From: WJLG01 sp964602485
GTDB lineage: Bacteria; Patescibacteriota; Patescibacteriia; Patescibacteriales; WJLG01
Reading direction: 5' to 3'
Assembly (NCBI GenBank): GCA_964602485.1
Contig: CAZRQU010000013.1
Location: forward strand, 1 to 29,732
Length of the DNA: 29,732 nucleotides
Shown: positions 21,880 through 29,732 of the stretch, in pieces
Numbering within the stretch: position 1 is the first letter of the stretch
Layout of the letters: the number at the start of each line of letters is the position of its first letter
The notes under the pieces: generated by a model
Told to the model about the DNA's origin: nothing
The model's database searches: none
The model's input: the letters and a program-made list of their open reading frames with translations, nothing else
Program-made: the position numbers and the translations under genes

Positions 21880-22743
21880 CTATGTTGTGTTCAAATATTG
21901 TTCAAGCGCTTGTTGGTAAGTTCTTAGATGAGCTGTTTTAGTGTTTATCAATTGCGATCTCTTTGGTCTTTTTGCCGGTCTGGGAAATTCATCTGCTGAT
22001 ACCGGAACCACCTTTTTGTTGATATTGGCCAAAGAGAATAGGGAGTTGCAAGCTTCATACCAAGTGGCCGGTTCGGAATTGGTTATGTGGTATATTCCAT
22101 GATCTAGAGCTTGTTCTATTAAGTTGCGGGTAGCAAGAGCTAGGTCTGGAGTATAGGTGAAACAACTTTTTTCATCATCTACTACTTTGATCTCATCTTT
22201 TTCTTCAGCCAATTTCAACATTGTGTCGAAAAAACTGGGTTTGGCCAGCTCACTTTTTCCTTTAGGGCCGAAAAGCTTGGAAGTACGGATAAGATACCAC
22301 TTAAGCCCGGCCAAAGCCACTCGAGCTATGGCTTTTTCACCTTCGGCCTTTGTCTGGCCGTACTTATTTATCGGATCTGTCGGTGATTTTTCCGTATAGC
22401 TTAAGCGACTATCGCCGGCAAACACATAATCGCTGGAATAATGTACGAATATAGCTTTTATATCCTGAGCTATTTCAGCTAGCCTGCCGGGAACGTCTAT
22501 ATTTAAAATTTTAGCCAATTCATATTCTTTTTCATCTTCCTCACAACGATCGACCGCATTATAGGCAACTGCGTTGATGATGATCTCCGGAGCCAGGTCT
22601 TTTATCTTTTTTTCCGTTGTTTCTTTATCTGTAAGATCGAGATCCGGTCTGTCCCAACCATATGTTTCATGGTCATTTTTTTGAAATTCATCCACCAGCT
22701 GAGAGCCAAGATTGCCCAAAGCGCCTAAAATAAGGATTTTCAT
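21880..22743 (-). CDS. rmlD: dTDP-4-dehydrorhamnose reductase
   Basis: 287 residues. It reduces dTDP-4-keto-rhamnose to dTDP-rhamnose, the last step of the pathway begun by RmlB and RmlC. The nucleotide-binding motif is GALGNLG (7-13), the catalytic Ser/Thr strand is SSDYVF (103-108) and the YxxxK pair is Tyr128/Lys132 in 'KYGQTKAEGE'. 'RTSKLFGP' and 'YHITNSEPATWYEAC' are typical of RmlD. No SD; the ATG is in 'atcATATG'. It is unlinked to rmlB/rmlC, 12 kb away and on the other strand. Confidence 0.93.
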   Translation of the reverse strand: MKILILGALGNLGSQLVDEFQKNDHETYGWDRPDLDLTDKETTEKKIKDLAPEIIINAVAYNAVDRCEEDEKEYELAKILNIDVPGRLAEIAQDIKAIFVHYSSDYVFAGDSRLSYTEKSPTDPINKYGQTKAEGEKAIARVALAGLKWYLIRTSKLFGPKGKSELAKPSFFDTMLKLAEEKDEIKVVDDEKSCFTYTPDLALATRNLIEQALDHGIYHITNSEPATWYEACNSLFSLANINKKVVPVSADEFPRPAKRPKRSQLINTKTAHLRTYQQALEQYLNTT

Positions 22744-22782
22744 ATGATATTAGGTGAAAAAGTTTTTAAAACGATGATTGTA

Positions 22783-22791
22783 TGTTATAAT
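22783..22791 (+). promoter_or_regulatory. Extended -10 promoter of the regulator/adaptor operon
   Basis: TGTTATAAT (22783-22791) is a perfect -10 with TGn; the -35 is poor (TTTTTA at 22763-22768, 17-base spacer). It predicts a leader of about 17 bases before ATG 22815. Confidence 0.6.
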
Positions 22792-22814
22792 AAAAGTGTT
22801 AAAAGGTCAAAAAT

Positions 22815-23225
22815 ATGGACAAAAATATATTCATAATCGAGGATGATTCCAACCTCTCATCTGGTTTGGCTTCTCAATTCTCAATGGCCGGTTTCATGGT
22901 GGAAACCAGTCATAAAGAGGATGAGATAGAGGACCTTCTGGGCAGTATCAAGAAGTTCAATGCCGATATTATCGTGCTTGACCTGATCCTGCCTAAATTG
23001 GACGGTTTTGATATCATCAAGGCCATTAGGGCTGATGACGAACTTTCCGGTCTTTATATCTTCATCTTCACCGATGTGTCCGACGAGGACAGTAAGGCCA
23101 GGGGCTTGAAGTTAGGAGCTAATCAGTATTTTATCCGAGAGCACTTTTCTGTTATAGAGTTTACACAAAAGGTGAAAAGGATAATAGAGAATAAGGAAGC
23201 GATCGGAACATCTGAAAATTATTGA
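22815..23225 (+). CDS. Single-domain response regulator (CheY-like receiver)
   Basis: 136 residues, a receiver domain without an output domain. The acidic pocket is Glu9/Asp10/Asp11, the phospho-acceptor is Asp56 ('IIVLDLILPKLDG'), and Thr86 is the switch residue ('FIFTDVSDEDS'). The invariant Lys of the 'K-P' motif is replaced by Arg108 ('GANQYFIREHF'), which may weaken phosphorylation-driven signalling. No SD. The stop overlaps the start of the adaptor gene by one base (TGATG), so translation is coupled; a link between signalling and the adaptor is suggested. No histidine kinase is in the window. Confidence 0.9.
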   Translation: MDKNIFIIEDDSNLSSGLASQFSMAGFMVETSHKEDEIEDLLGSIKKFNADIIVLDLILPKLDGFDIIKAIRADDELSGLYIFIFTDVSDEDSKARGLKLGANQYFIREHFSVIEFTQKVKRIIENKEAIGTSENY

Positions 23226-25150
23226 TGATAAAAATAAAGATAAACAAGAAAGCTGTTATTATTACGACGATAACCTTCCTAGTGTTGATGGTGATCGCCG
23301 TTTTTTGGCTTTTTCCTGTTCGGGAAGTCAACGAATATACTACGGTCAAAGTGGAGAAGACCGACTTGGTTCAAACTGTTTCCGAAGTTGGTTCGGTCAA
23401 ATCCGCCAAAGAAATAGAGCTTTCTTTCGGGCAGGGCGGTAAAGTGGATAAGCTACACGTAGAAACGGGCGACAAGGTGAAAAAGGATCAACTTTTGGCC
23501 GAATTGGATTATGATCATTTGTTGATCCAGAGGAGCGAGGCCGAGTCGAACCTGGAAGCTGCTTTAGCCAACCTAAGAAAGACCAGAGCCGGGGCCACTA
23601 GAGAAGAGATAGCTGTGGCCGAAGCCGAGGTGGAAGCTGCCAGAAAAAATTATTATTCTGCTCAAGACACATTGGAAAAGACCGAAGAAAACGTGCAAGA
23701 ATCCATAGCTCAGGCAGAAAAGTCATTAAGCGACCTAAGGTCCAACGATCCGGACAACGTTACCGGCAAAGAACAGGCTGTGATCTCAGCTCTGAAGAAT
23801 CTTAATAATACCAAGGATACTTATAAGAATTCAATAGAGAACAAAGAGAGCATATTGGTAACCACTATTGATTCCAAACTGTCAGCGGCCAACACCGCCT
23901 TGGATGATATAGACAGTATAATAAACAATGATGACATAATAGATTCTTTGGGGTCCAAGAATAATAGCTATTTGCTTGGCACCGAAGATGCTTACGATGA
24001 AGCAAAGTCCGTTCTAGGGCAGGCTAACACCAGTTTGGCTTTGGCTCAGAGCATAACATTGGAAACAAGGGTTGATGAGGCCGCCGATGATTGCCTAGAG
24101 GCTTTGGATAAGACTTTTGATGCTTTGAATATTTGTTTCGACTTGCTTGAATATAGTTCGCTTTCCCAGACCAATGAAGAAACCTATAAAGCTACTATAA
24201 ACACCGAGATAACCAACATCAGTTCCGGAATTTCGGCTGTGGAAACAGCTATTCAGAATTTGGATGATGCCCGTTTGGCTTATGAAACCAATGTATCTTC
24301 AGCCCAAGAATCCCTTGATCAGGCTGAAGTGGCCTTGGAGGATGCGATCATCGCAGCTGAGAATTCTTTAGCAACAGCTAAAAAATCCGGCAATAAGGAG
24401 ATAGCAGCGGCTGAATCCAGCGTGACTTCGGCTAAAGAGTCTTGGGAAGTTGCCAAGAGTCGGCTCAGTCAGCTCAGGGCTCCTGCCAGAAGAGAGGATA
24501 TCGACCTTTATAGTTCAAAGGTCAAACAAGCCAGAGCCGCTCTTGATCTGATAGATAGGAACATAGAGGACAGTAAGATAAGATCTCCAATAGACGGCAA
24601 AGTGGTGGATATAGAGTATGAGCCGGGAGAACAGGTCGATCGATCTTTGCCGGCCATATCTGTTTTGGCCGAGAATGAATTGGAAATAGAGGTTGATATA
24701 TCAGAATCCGATATAGCCAAAGTGAGTGTCGGCGATCAGGCCAGTATCACATTGGATGCTTTTGGAGAGGATGAAATATTCAAAGGAGCAGTGGAATTCA
24801 TCGAACCGGCAGAGACAGTGATACAAGATGTTATTTATTATAAAGTTAAAGTAATATTTGATGAGGAGCCGGCAAAGCTTGAGAAGGTGAAGTCCGGTAT
24901 GACCGCCAATGTGGACGTAACCACTAATATAAAGAAAAATGTTCTAGTGGTCCCGGCCAGGGCAGTGATAGAGAAAAATGATAAAAAATATATAAAAGTT
25001 TGGGAAAGCGGACATGCCAAGGAGCATGAAGTGGAAGTTGGTATAAGAGGAGATGGCGGATTGGTGGAGGTTTTCAACCACGTGAAGCCCGGAAATGAAG
25101 TAGTTACTTACACCAAGAAGGATAAGAAAAGAGTGTTTAGATTCCAATAA
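23225..25150 (+). CDS. HlyD/MacA-type membrane-fusion (efflux adaptor) protein with very long coiled coil
   Basis: 641 residues, well above the usual 350-450. An N-terminal membrane anchor (about 14-34) is followed by a lipoyl-like half ('GSVKSAKEIELSFGQGGKVDKLHVETGDKVKKDQLLAELD'), a very long alpha-helical hairpin (about 95-440, Ala/Glu/Ser/Leu rich), the second lipoyl half ('SPIDGKVVDIEYEPGEQVD'), a beta-barrel domain and the membrane-proximal domain. It probably bridges an inner-membrane transporter with the cell exterior. The usual partner, a MacB-like ABC permease, does not follow in this operon. Translation is coupled to the response regulator; an in-frame TTG three bases earlier is ignored. 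Confidence 0.9.
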   Translation: MIKIKINKKAVIITTITFLVLMVIAVFWLFPVREVNEYTTVKVEKTDLVQTVSEVGSVKSAKEIELSFGQGGKVDKLHVETGDKVKKDQLLAELDYDHLLIQRSEAESNLEAALANLRKTRAGATREEIAVAEAEVEAARKNYYSAQDTLEKTEENVQESIAQAEKSLSDLRSNDPDNVTGKEQAVISALKNLNNTKDTYKNSIENKESILVTTIDSKLSAANTALDDIDSIINNDDIIDSLGSKNNSYLLGTEDAYDEAKSVLGQANTSLALAQSITLETRVDEAADDCLEALDKTFDALNICFDLLEYSSLSQTNEETYKATINTEITNISSGISAVETAIQNLDDARLAYETNVSSAQESLDQAEVALEDAIIAAENSLATAKKSGNKEIAAAESSVTSAKESWEVAKSRLSQLRAPARREDIDLYSSKVKQARAALDLIDRNIEDSKIRSPIDGKVVDIEYEPGEQVDRSLPAISVLAENELEIEVDISESDIAKVSVGDQASITLDAFGEDEIFKGAVEFIEPAETVIQDVIYYKVKVIFDEEPAKLEKVKSGMTANVDVTTNIKKNVLVVPARAVIEKNDKKYIKVWESGHAKEHEVEVGIRGDGGLVEVFNHVKPGNEVVTYTKKDKKRVFRFQ

Positions 25151-25194
25151 GAGGAATTAATAATAAAATATCAAGAAAAGGAGGCTTTCTTAAT

Positions 25195-26235
25195 ATGAAA
25201 CTGATAATATTCGCTGGTGGGATAGGTACCAGGTTGTGGCCTCTTTCCCGGGTGAACTCACCCAAACAATTCGACAAGATATTCAACGGCAAGTCCACTA
25301 TCCAATTGGCTTTTGATAGAGTGGCTCCGGTATTCGGAGAAGAGAATATCATTATTCAAACAACCCCTTTATATAAAGATAAAATACGAGAACAATTGCC
25401 TGCCCTGCCGGAAGGGAATCTTATAGTGGAGCCGGAAAGGAAGGACTTGGCCGCAGCCGTGTGCCTGGGGATGAAAGAGCTTTATGATAGGGGGTACAAA
25501 GGGGCAGTGGCCATCCTGTGGGCCGATCATTTAATGCAGAGAGAAGGGGAGTTCGCCAAGGCCTTGCGTACAGCTGAAAAATTAATAGAAAAAGACCCGA
25601 ATAGATTCATCTTCCTGGGCGAAAGGCCTCGATTTGCCAATAATAATCTTGGTTGGATAAAGATAGGCTCCTCAGGAGCATTGTTGGATGGTTTTGATGT
25701 TTGTGACTTTTCCGGATGGAAATACAGACCGCCTATGGACGAATGCCAGGAGATGATGAGAGGCGGTGAATATCTTTGGAATCCGGGATACTTCATCACT
25801 TCGGTGGAATTCCTGTTCCAAAGCTATAAGGAATTAGCTCCCGATGTGTACGAAAGAGTGGTCAGCGGGGATTATTCCAATGTTCCTGAACGTCACTTTG
25901 ATCAGGCCATACTGGAGAAAATAGATCTTTCCAATGCGGTTGTCCTTAAAACGAATATGGGGTGGTCCGATCCGGGAACCCTTTATGCCTTAAAGGAAGC
26001 CTTGGAAAAAAAGAGAGATGATAATGTGGTCAATGGGCGGGTGATAGCTTATGCTTGCCAGGATTCATTGCTTTATAATTTGGAAAATAAAAAGATATTG
26101 GCGGCCATAGGCCTGGAAGGAACGGTTGTCGTTAATACCAGAGACGCTTTACTGGTAGTAAAGAAAGAGGAGGTTGTACATATAACCAAACTATTAAAAA
26201 AAATGAAAGAAGAAGGATTAAGTGAGTATTTATGA
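25195..26235 (+). CDS. manC: Mannose-1-phosphate guanylyltransferase
   Basis: 346 residues. It makes GDP-mannose from mannose-1-phosphate and GTP. The nucleotidyl-transferase motif is 'FAGGIGTRLWPLSRVNSPKQF' read from residue 6 (shown in part), with 'VEPERKDLAAAV', 'WADHLM' for the metal-binding Asp, and 'NPGYFI' and 'GWSDPGTLYAL' further on. It is the short form without the C-terminal isomerase (cupin) domain. A strong SD (AAAGGAGG 25177-25184) lies 10 bases before the ATG. It ends in a 4-base ATGA overlap with mltG. The product would feed mannose/fucose-type surface glycans. Confidence 0.93.
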   Translation: MKLIIFAGGIGTRLWPLSRVNSPKQFDKIFNGKSTIQLAFDRVAPVFGEENIIIQTTPLYKDKIREQLPALPEGNLIVEPERKDLAAAVCLGMKELYDRGYKGAVAILWADHLMQREGEFAKALRTAEKLIEKDPNRFIFLGERPRFANNNLGWIKIGSSGALLDGFDVCDFSGWKYRPPMDECQEMMRGGEYLWNPGYFITSVEFLFQSYKELAPDVYERVVSGDYSNVPERHFDQAILEKIDLSNAVVLKTNMGWSDPGTLYALKEALEKKRDDNVVNGRVIAYACQDSLLYNLENKKILAAIGLEGTVVVNTRDALLVVKKEEVVHITKLLKKMKEEGLSEYL

Positions 26236-27251
26236 TAATAAAGATATTCAAGATAGCAATATTACTAACAGTGTTAGGCTCCATTTTTTGGATAATTTCC
26301 TACACGAAGGCTGTAAACAGGCCGTTAGACAAGGAAGGCGAAATGAAGAAATTCGTGGTTTCCGGAGGTGATAGCGTGAAGAACATAGGAGCCAACCTGG
26401 AGGCCGAAGGCTTGATAAGTTCCAAAACCTTTTTCGAGATATACATCTGGCGTCAAGATATGGAAAAGAATATGCAGGCCGGAGTCTATGAGCTGTCGCC
26501 GGCTATGTCCATAAAAGAAATAGCGAATGATCTTTCCAGCGGCAAGGTGGTTAGCAACGAAAGAGAGATAAAGGTGATAGAAGGCTGGAACAATCGCGAC
26601 ATTGCCCGTTATTTTGAAGAACAAGGATTATTTCCAAAAGAGGAATTCGTCAAAGAAGTAAAGAACAAGAGCAAATATGCCGCCAGATTCGAATTTCTAA
26701 AAGGCATTCCCGATCCTTATGATATGGAAGGCTATCTTTTCCCTGATACCTATAAGATATTCATTGATGCTTCGGTTAACAATGTCATCAATAAAATGCT
26801 TTCTAATTTCGATCGCAAGATAACGGAAGAGATGAGGTTAGATATCGAAGAGCAGGGCAAAGATCTTTATGAGATAGTGGCCATGGCCTCATTGATAGAA
26901 AAAGAGGTTAGAAGCCAAGACGACATGAAAATGGTTTCCGGAATTTTTAATAATCGGATCAAGAACGGACAACCCCTTCAGTCCTGCGCTACTTTGGCTT
27001 ATATCCTGGGGGAGAATAAGCCTATTTACAGTTTGGAAGATACGAAGATAGATTCGCCTTATAATACTTATAAACATCGCGGGTTGCCTCCGGGGCCGAT
27101 AACCAATCCGGGGCTCAGGGCTATAGAAGCAGCCATATATCCGGCAGATACCGATTATAATTATTTTCTTACAGCCAGCGAGAGCGGAGAGACCATTTTT
27201 TCCAAAACCTTAGAGGAACATAATATCAATAAGGCAAAATATTTGAAGTAG
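26232..27251 (+). CDS. mltG: Endolytic murein transglycosylase MltG
   Basis: 339 residues. MltG cuts nascent glycan strands and so ends peptidoglycan elongation. An N-terminal membrane helix (about 5-24) precedes the LysM-like N-domain and the YceG domain. The catalytic Glu223 is in 'MASLIEKEV'; 'GYLFPDTY', 'VSGIFNNR', 'SPYNTY', 'GLPPGPITNPG' and 'YPADTDYNYFL' are all family hallmarks. It overlaps manC by 4 bases (ATGA), so translation is coupled, and is followed by the DUF3160 gene after 7 bases. Its Ile codons are strongly ATA-biased (21 ATA, 8 ATT, 6 ATC by hand count). Confidence 0.96.
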   Translation: MIIKIFKIAILLTVLGSIFWIISYTKAVNRPLDKEGEMKKFVVSGGDSVKNIGANLEAEGLISSKTFFEIYIWRQDMEKNMQAGVYELSPAMSIKEIANDLSSGKVVSNEREIKVIEGWNNRDIARYFEEQGLFPKEEFVKEVKNKSKYAARFEFLKGIPDPYDMEGYLFPDTYKIFIDASVNNVINKMLSNFDRKITEEMRLDIEEQGKDLYEIVAMASLIEKEVRSQDDMKMVSGIFNNRIKNGQPLQSCATLAYILGENKPIYSLEDTKIDSPYNTYKHRGLPPGPITNPGLRAIEAAIYPADTDYNYFLTASESGETIFSKTLEEHNINKAKYLK

Positions 27252-27258
27252 AAAATAT

Positions 27259-29631
27259 ATGCAAGGAGAAGCTCAAGGATCCTGGTTGGATCGCCACAAA
27301 AGCATAGTGATATTCATAGGCATTTTTTTGGTTATGGCCACCGTGGCTACTTTGATATTCGTAGGCATTAAGATGGCCACTACCCCTAAAGAGAATAAAA
27401 CCCAAGAGCAAGCTTCACAAAAAGAAGAAGACGATCCACTCAAAGAGGCCTTGGAAAAGAAGAAACAGCCGGGATCTCTTCCCGAAGGAGAAGAGCTGGC
27501 AGAAGGCGACAAGAATGGTGATGGAGAGCTGGCTGATTGGGAAGTGGAGAATTTAAGTTTTGGAGATTTTTATAAAAAACCGGAACATGATATAGAAGTC
27601 GGATTTGACGACATAGAGCTTCCTATGAACATCAAGGTTGATGTAGCCAATTATCACGATATCAACCGCAAGATAGATCTGGAATCAGGACTTGATGACC
27701 TTAATGAAAATGGATTTGCTGTTTTGGACAATCCTTTCTCTGCCCAGGCTGATGATTTTTATACTATTTACGATCATTTGGACAAGAAGCAGATGCCGAC
27801 ATTGATAACCGCTGATTTCCTTCTTTATTATTATCAAAATGTACTTAAATCTGTATACAAAGAAGTAGAAAGTACTACTTTTTATGATAATCTTTGGGAG
27901 ACTAACCTTAAATTATACAAGATAGCCAAAACTAGATATGAAGAGCGGAGGCAAGAGGCGGGAATAGTTAATGATCCGACTTTGGAAGCGGAAAGATTGG
28001 AGTTAATATTCTTTGCCACCGCTTTGCGTCTTTTACAGCCTACCGAAGATCAGATAAACAGGGAGGCAACCTTGGAAGCCACTGATATGTTTTCGGTAGG
28101 CGAGGCCAACCATTATTCCTTCCAACTGCCTGATTATCTTGAAGAGAATGTTCGTCGTGAAGTCAAGCTTATAAGAGAAGCTGAGGGACTTCATAAATCC
28201 CCAGTCCTTCTTTATGAGCGCGACTATGGCATCTTCGAAGTGCCGAACAATTATCTTGACTCCAGTCGTTTGCGTAATTTTTATCTGGCTTCAAGCTGGT
28301 TGAATTCAGTTTTTTCTCTACACTATCGTTCCGAAGATTGCCCTAACTGTCTTCTGGATAAAGATGATTGGCGAATAAGCTTCTACGCCGCCATATTGTT
28401 GGCCGAGGACTTTTCCGCTAATCAAGATCTGCAGAATCGTTGGGCCAAGATATATAAGCTGATGTCTTATTTTACCGGCTTGCGAGGCGATCTTACCTAC
28501 CTTCATTATAATAATGTCTTTAAAGACCTTTTCGGTGAAGACGTCTCGGCTACCGAGATTCTTTCCGGCAGTGAACAGGATATAGATATTAAGTTAGAGA
28601 GAATGCGCAGCGAGTTGTCCCAGTTCGATTTTTTGGAAATAGAAGGAGCGATAGACCAAACGTCAACCAGCACCAAACCTTTGGTTGGTATGAAGATGCT
28701 TACTGAGGCCTACTGGCCCAATGATTATATAATTGGAGAGTTGACTTACCCTAAAGTGGGCGTTTATCTTGAGGCGGACACCACTAGAGATGTGGATACG
28801 GATTTCGTAAAAACCTTATGTAGCATAGACCGAGAACCGCGCCGTTGCCTTTTTACTGTTTATGATATGATCGATCTTATATACCCCATAGACGATATAA
28901 ACTCATATTATGCGGCCAACACTTTGTATGAAGGATATGAACAGCAAAAGAATAAACTGGAAAGCCAATTAAGGGATTTTACTTCTTGGACTTGGCATAG
29001 TAATAATTATTGGACTACTTTGTATACTGCCAAGGAATTTATGACCGCGCCTGACAGCCATAAACCCGCTTATGCTCGTAATCAAGCTTGGACAAAAAGG
29101 AAGCTGGATACGGTGGCCGGTGCCTGGGTCAATCTTCAGGTGGAAGCTGATATACTTACTACTTATCAACAAACCGACTCAAGCCACTTGAGCAAGGTCG
29201 ATCAAGACAATCAATACGCTGAATATAGATATGCAGAGCCGAATCATGTGCTTACGGCTGAACTTTTGGCCAATACGGAAATGCTTCTACAAATGTTTTC
29301 AGCATTAGACATAACAGAGAAAGACAATCAGGCGGTTCTCAAGCTTAAGATCTTAAAGAAGGATTTGGAAAACGTGCTTGCTATAGTTGATAAAGAACTG
29401 GCAGGCGAGGAATTATCTGCTGATGATTATAAATTCCTTGAAGCATTCCCTAAACAGTACTCTATCAAAAGGGAAGGCGATAAAAATATATTATTCGAAC
29501 TTGAGAATTCCAGGGAAGATATGATAGAAAGCGTGGAAGGCGTTAAGCTTTTAATATTAACCTACAAAAAGGGCAGTAAGAATATCTTCACAATAGGCCC
29601 GGTATTCGATTTTTGGGAAGATAAGGATTGA
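27259..29631 (+). CDS. DUF3160 family membrane-anchored extracellular protein
   Basis: 790 residues. A short basic N-terminus and one membrane helix (about 17-38) lead to a charged linker containing a dockerin/EF-hand-like loop 'DKNGDGELADWE' (84-95), and then a long DUF3160 domain. Its landmark is 'MPTLITADFLLYYYQNVLKSVYKEVE', seen here in part, followed by 'NLKLYKIAKTRYEERR', and, further on, 'KPLVGMKMLTEAYWPNDYI' and 'LASSWLNSVF'. The whole is aromatic-rich and probably a helical barrel-like fold outside the cell. The role is unknown. No SD. It ends the operon that starts at 22815; no terminator is visible before the window edge. Confidence 0.85.
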   Translation: MQGEAQGSWLDRHKSIVIFIGIFLVMATVATLIFVGIKMATTPKENKTQEQASQKEEDDPLKEALEKKKQPGSLPEGEELAEGDKNGDGELADWEVENLSFGDFYKKPEHDIEVGFDDIELPMNIKVDVANYHDINRKIDLESGLDDLNENGFAVLDNPFSAQADDFYTIYDHLDKKQMPTLITADFLLYYYQNVLKSVYKEVESTTFYDNLWETNLKLYKIAKTRYEERRQEAGIVNDPTLEAERLELIFFATALRLLQPTEDQINREATLEATDMFSVGEANHYSFQLPDYLEENVRREVKLIREAEGLHKSPVLLYERDYGIFEVPNNYLDSSRLRNFYLASSWLNSVFSLHYRSEDCPNCLLDKDDWRISFYAAILLAEDFSANQDLQNRWAKIYKLMSYFTGLRGDLTYLHYNNVFKDLFGEDVSATEILSGSEQDIDIKLERMRSELSQFDFLEIEGAIDQTSTSTKPLVGMKMLTEAYWPNDYIIGELTYPKVGVYLEADTTRDVDTDFVKTLCSIDREPRRCLFTVYDMIDLIYPIDDINSYYAANTLYEGYEQQKNKLESQLRDFTSWTWHSNNYWTTLYTAKEFMTAPDSHKPAYARNQAWTKRKLDTVAGAWVNLQVEADILTTYQQTDSSHLSKVDQDNQYAEYRYAEPNHVLTAELLANTEMLLQMFSALDITEKDNQAVLKLKILKKDLENVLAIVDKELAGEELSADDYKFLEAFPKQYSIKREGDKNILFELENSREDMIESVEGVKLLILTYKKGSKNIFTIGPVFDFWEDKD

Positions 29632-29680
29632 TCATAATTTGTAATTGGTAATTAGTAATATAGAATTAAGGTGCTATTTG

Positions 29681-29720
29681 TCATCCTGAGGATCCCGCGA
29701 AGGCGGGAGACGAAGGATCT
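29681..29720. repeat. REP-like intergenic palindrome
   Basis: TCCCGC (29693-29698), loop GAAG, GCGGGA (29703-29708), flanked by the outer arms ATCCT (29683-29687) and AGGAT (29714-29718). The form GTCATCCTGAG ... CGAAGGATCT is a common intergenic repeat in many bacterial genomes. It follows AT-rich DNA (29635-29670) similar to the degenerate repeats at 19061-19130. Confidence 0.7.
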
Positions 29721-29732
29721 GTATCGGGTAAT

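Overview
The window is a piece of a bacterial scaffold that uses the standard code (TGA is a stop throughout) and contains three 100-N assembly gaps. The gene content points to a member of the Candidate Phyla Radiation / Patescibacteria, most likely Parcubacteria-like; this is an inference. It rests on a giant secreted beta-sandwich protein with a C-terminal module I associate with this group, a GldA/F/G-type ABC cluster with a DUF4340 protein, DUF2207 and DUF3160 proteins, stand-alone MltG and RlmH, many genes without a Shine-Dalgarno (SD) sequence, and REP-like repeats between genes. No tRNA, rRNA, CRISPR array, transposase or phage gene was seen.

Layout. 1-1355: 3' end of a secreted surface protein. 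1381-5696: promoter and four-gene ABC cluster (ATPase, ABC-2 permease, GldG-like protein, DUF4340 protein). 5746-6450: a promoter and start codon of a gene lost in gap 1, then a small unknown gene with its own promoter and terminator. 6509-9489: PfkB kinase, RmlC-like cupin, HIT protein and RmlB, a sugar/nucleotide-sugar cluster. 9501-9762: two overlapping small membrane or secreted ORFs. 9812-10474 (-): bacterial PH-domain membrane protein, divergent from an Escherichia coli-like asd (10607-11743). 11905-12789: membrane-anchored SLT lytic transglycosylase. 12930-14850: secreted Cys-rich protein broken by gap 2. 15041-17008 (-): a GalT/HIT-superfamily protein resembling DUF4922 and a small secreted protein. 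17133-18848: DUF2207 membrane protein, followed by a tandem repeat that runs into gap 3 and a repeat-rich intergenic block. 19224-20069: rlmH and an unknown gene. 20186-21339: long structured leader and a ROK sugar kinase. 21410-22743 (-): rmlD and an unknown gene. 22815-29631: operon of response regulator, very long membrane-fusion adaptor, mannose-1-phosphate guanylyltransferase, MltG and DUF3160 protein. 29681-29720: REP-like palindrome.

How it fits together. Most recognisable genes serve the cell envelope: deoxysugar and GDP-mannose precursors (rmlB, rmlC-like, rmlD, manC), peptidoglycan turnover (SLT, MltG), a diaminopimelate/lysine-branch enzyme (asd), envelope transport (ABC cluster, adaptor) and several secreted proteins of unknown role.

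The most striking global pattern is two gene classes. One has strong SD sequences, favours ATC for Ile in the two genes I counted, and often sits as a single gene between a consensus promoter and a strong terminator. The other lacks SD, starts at an A/T-rich ATATG-like context, favours ATA for Ile in the one gene I counted, and includes two probably leaderless genes. Promoters fit TTGaCa-17-TATAaT, often with a TGn extended -10 element.
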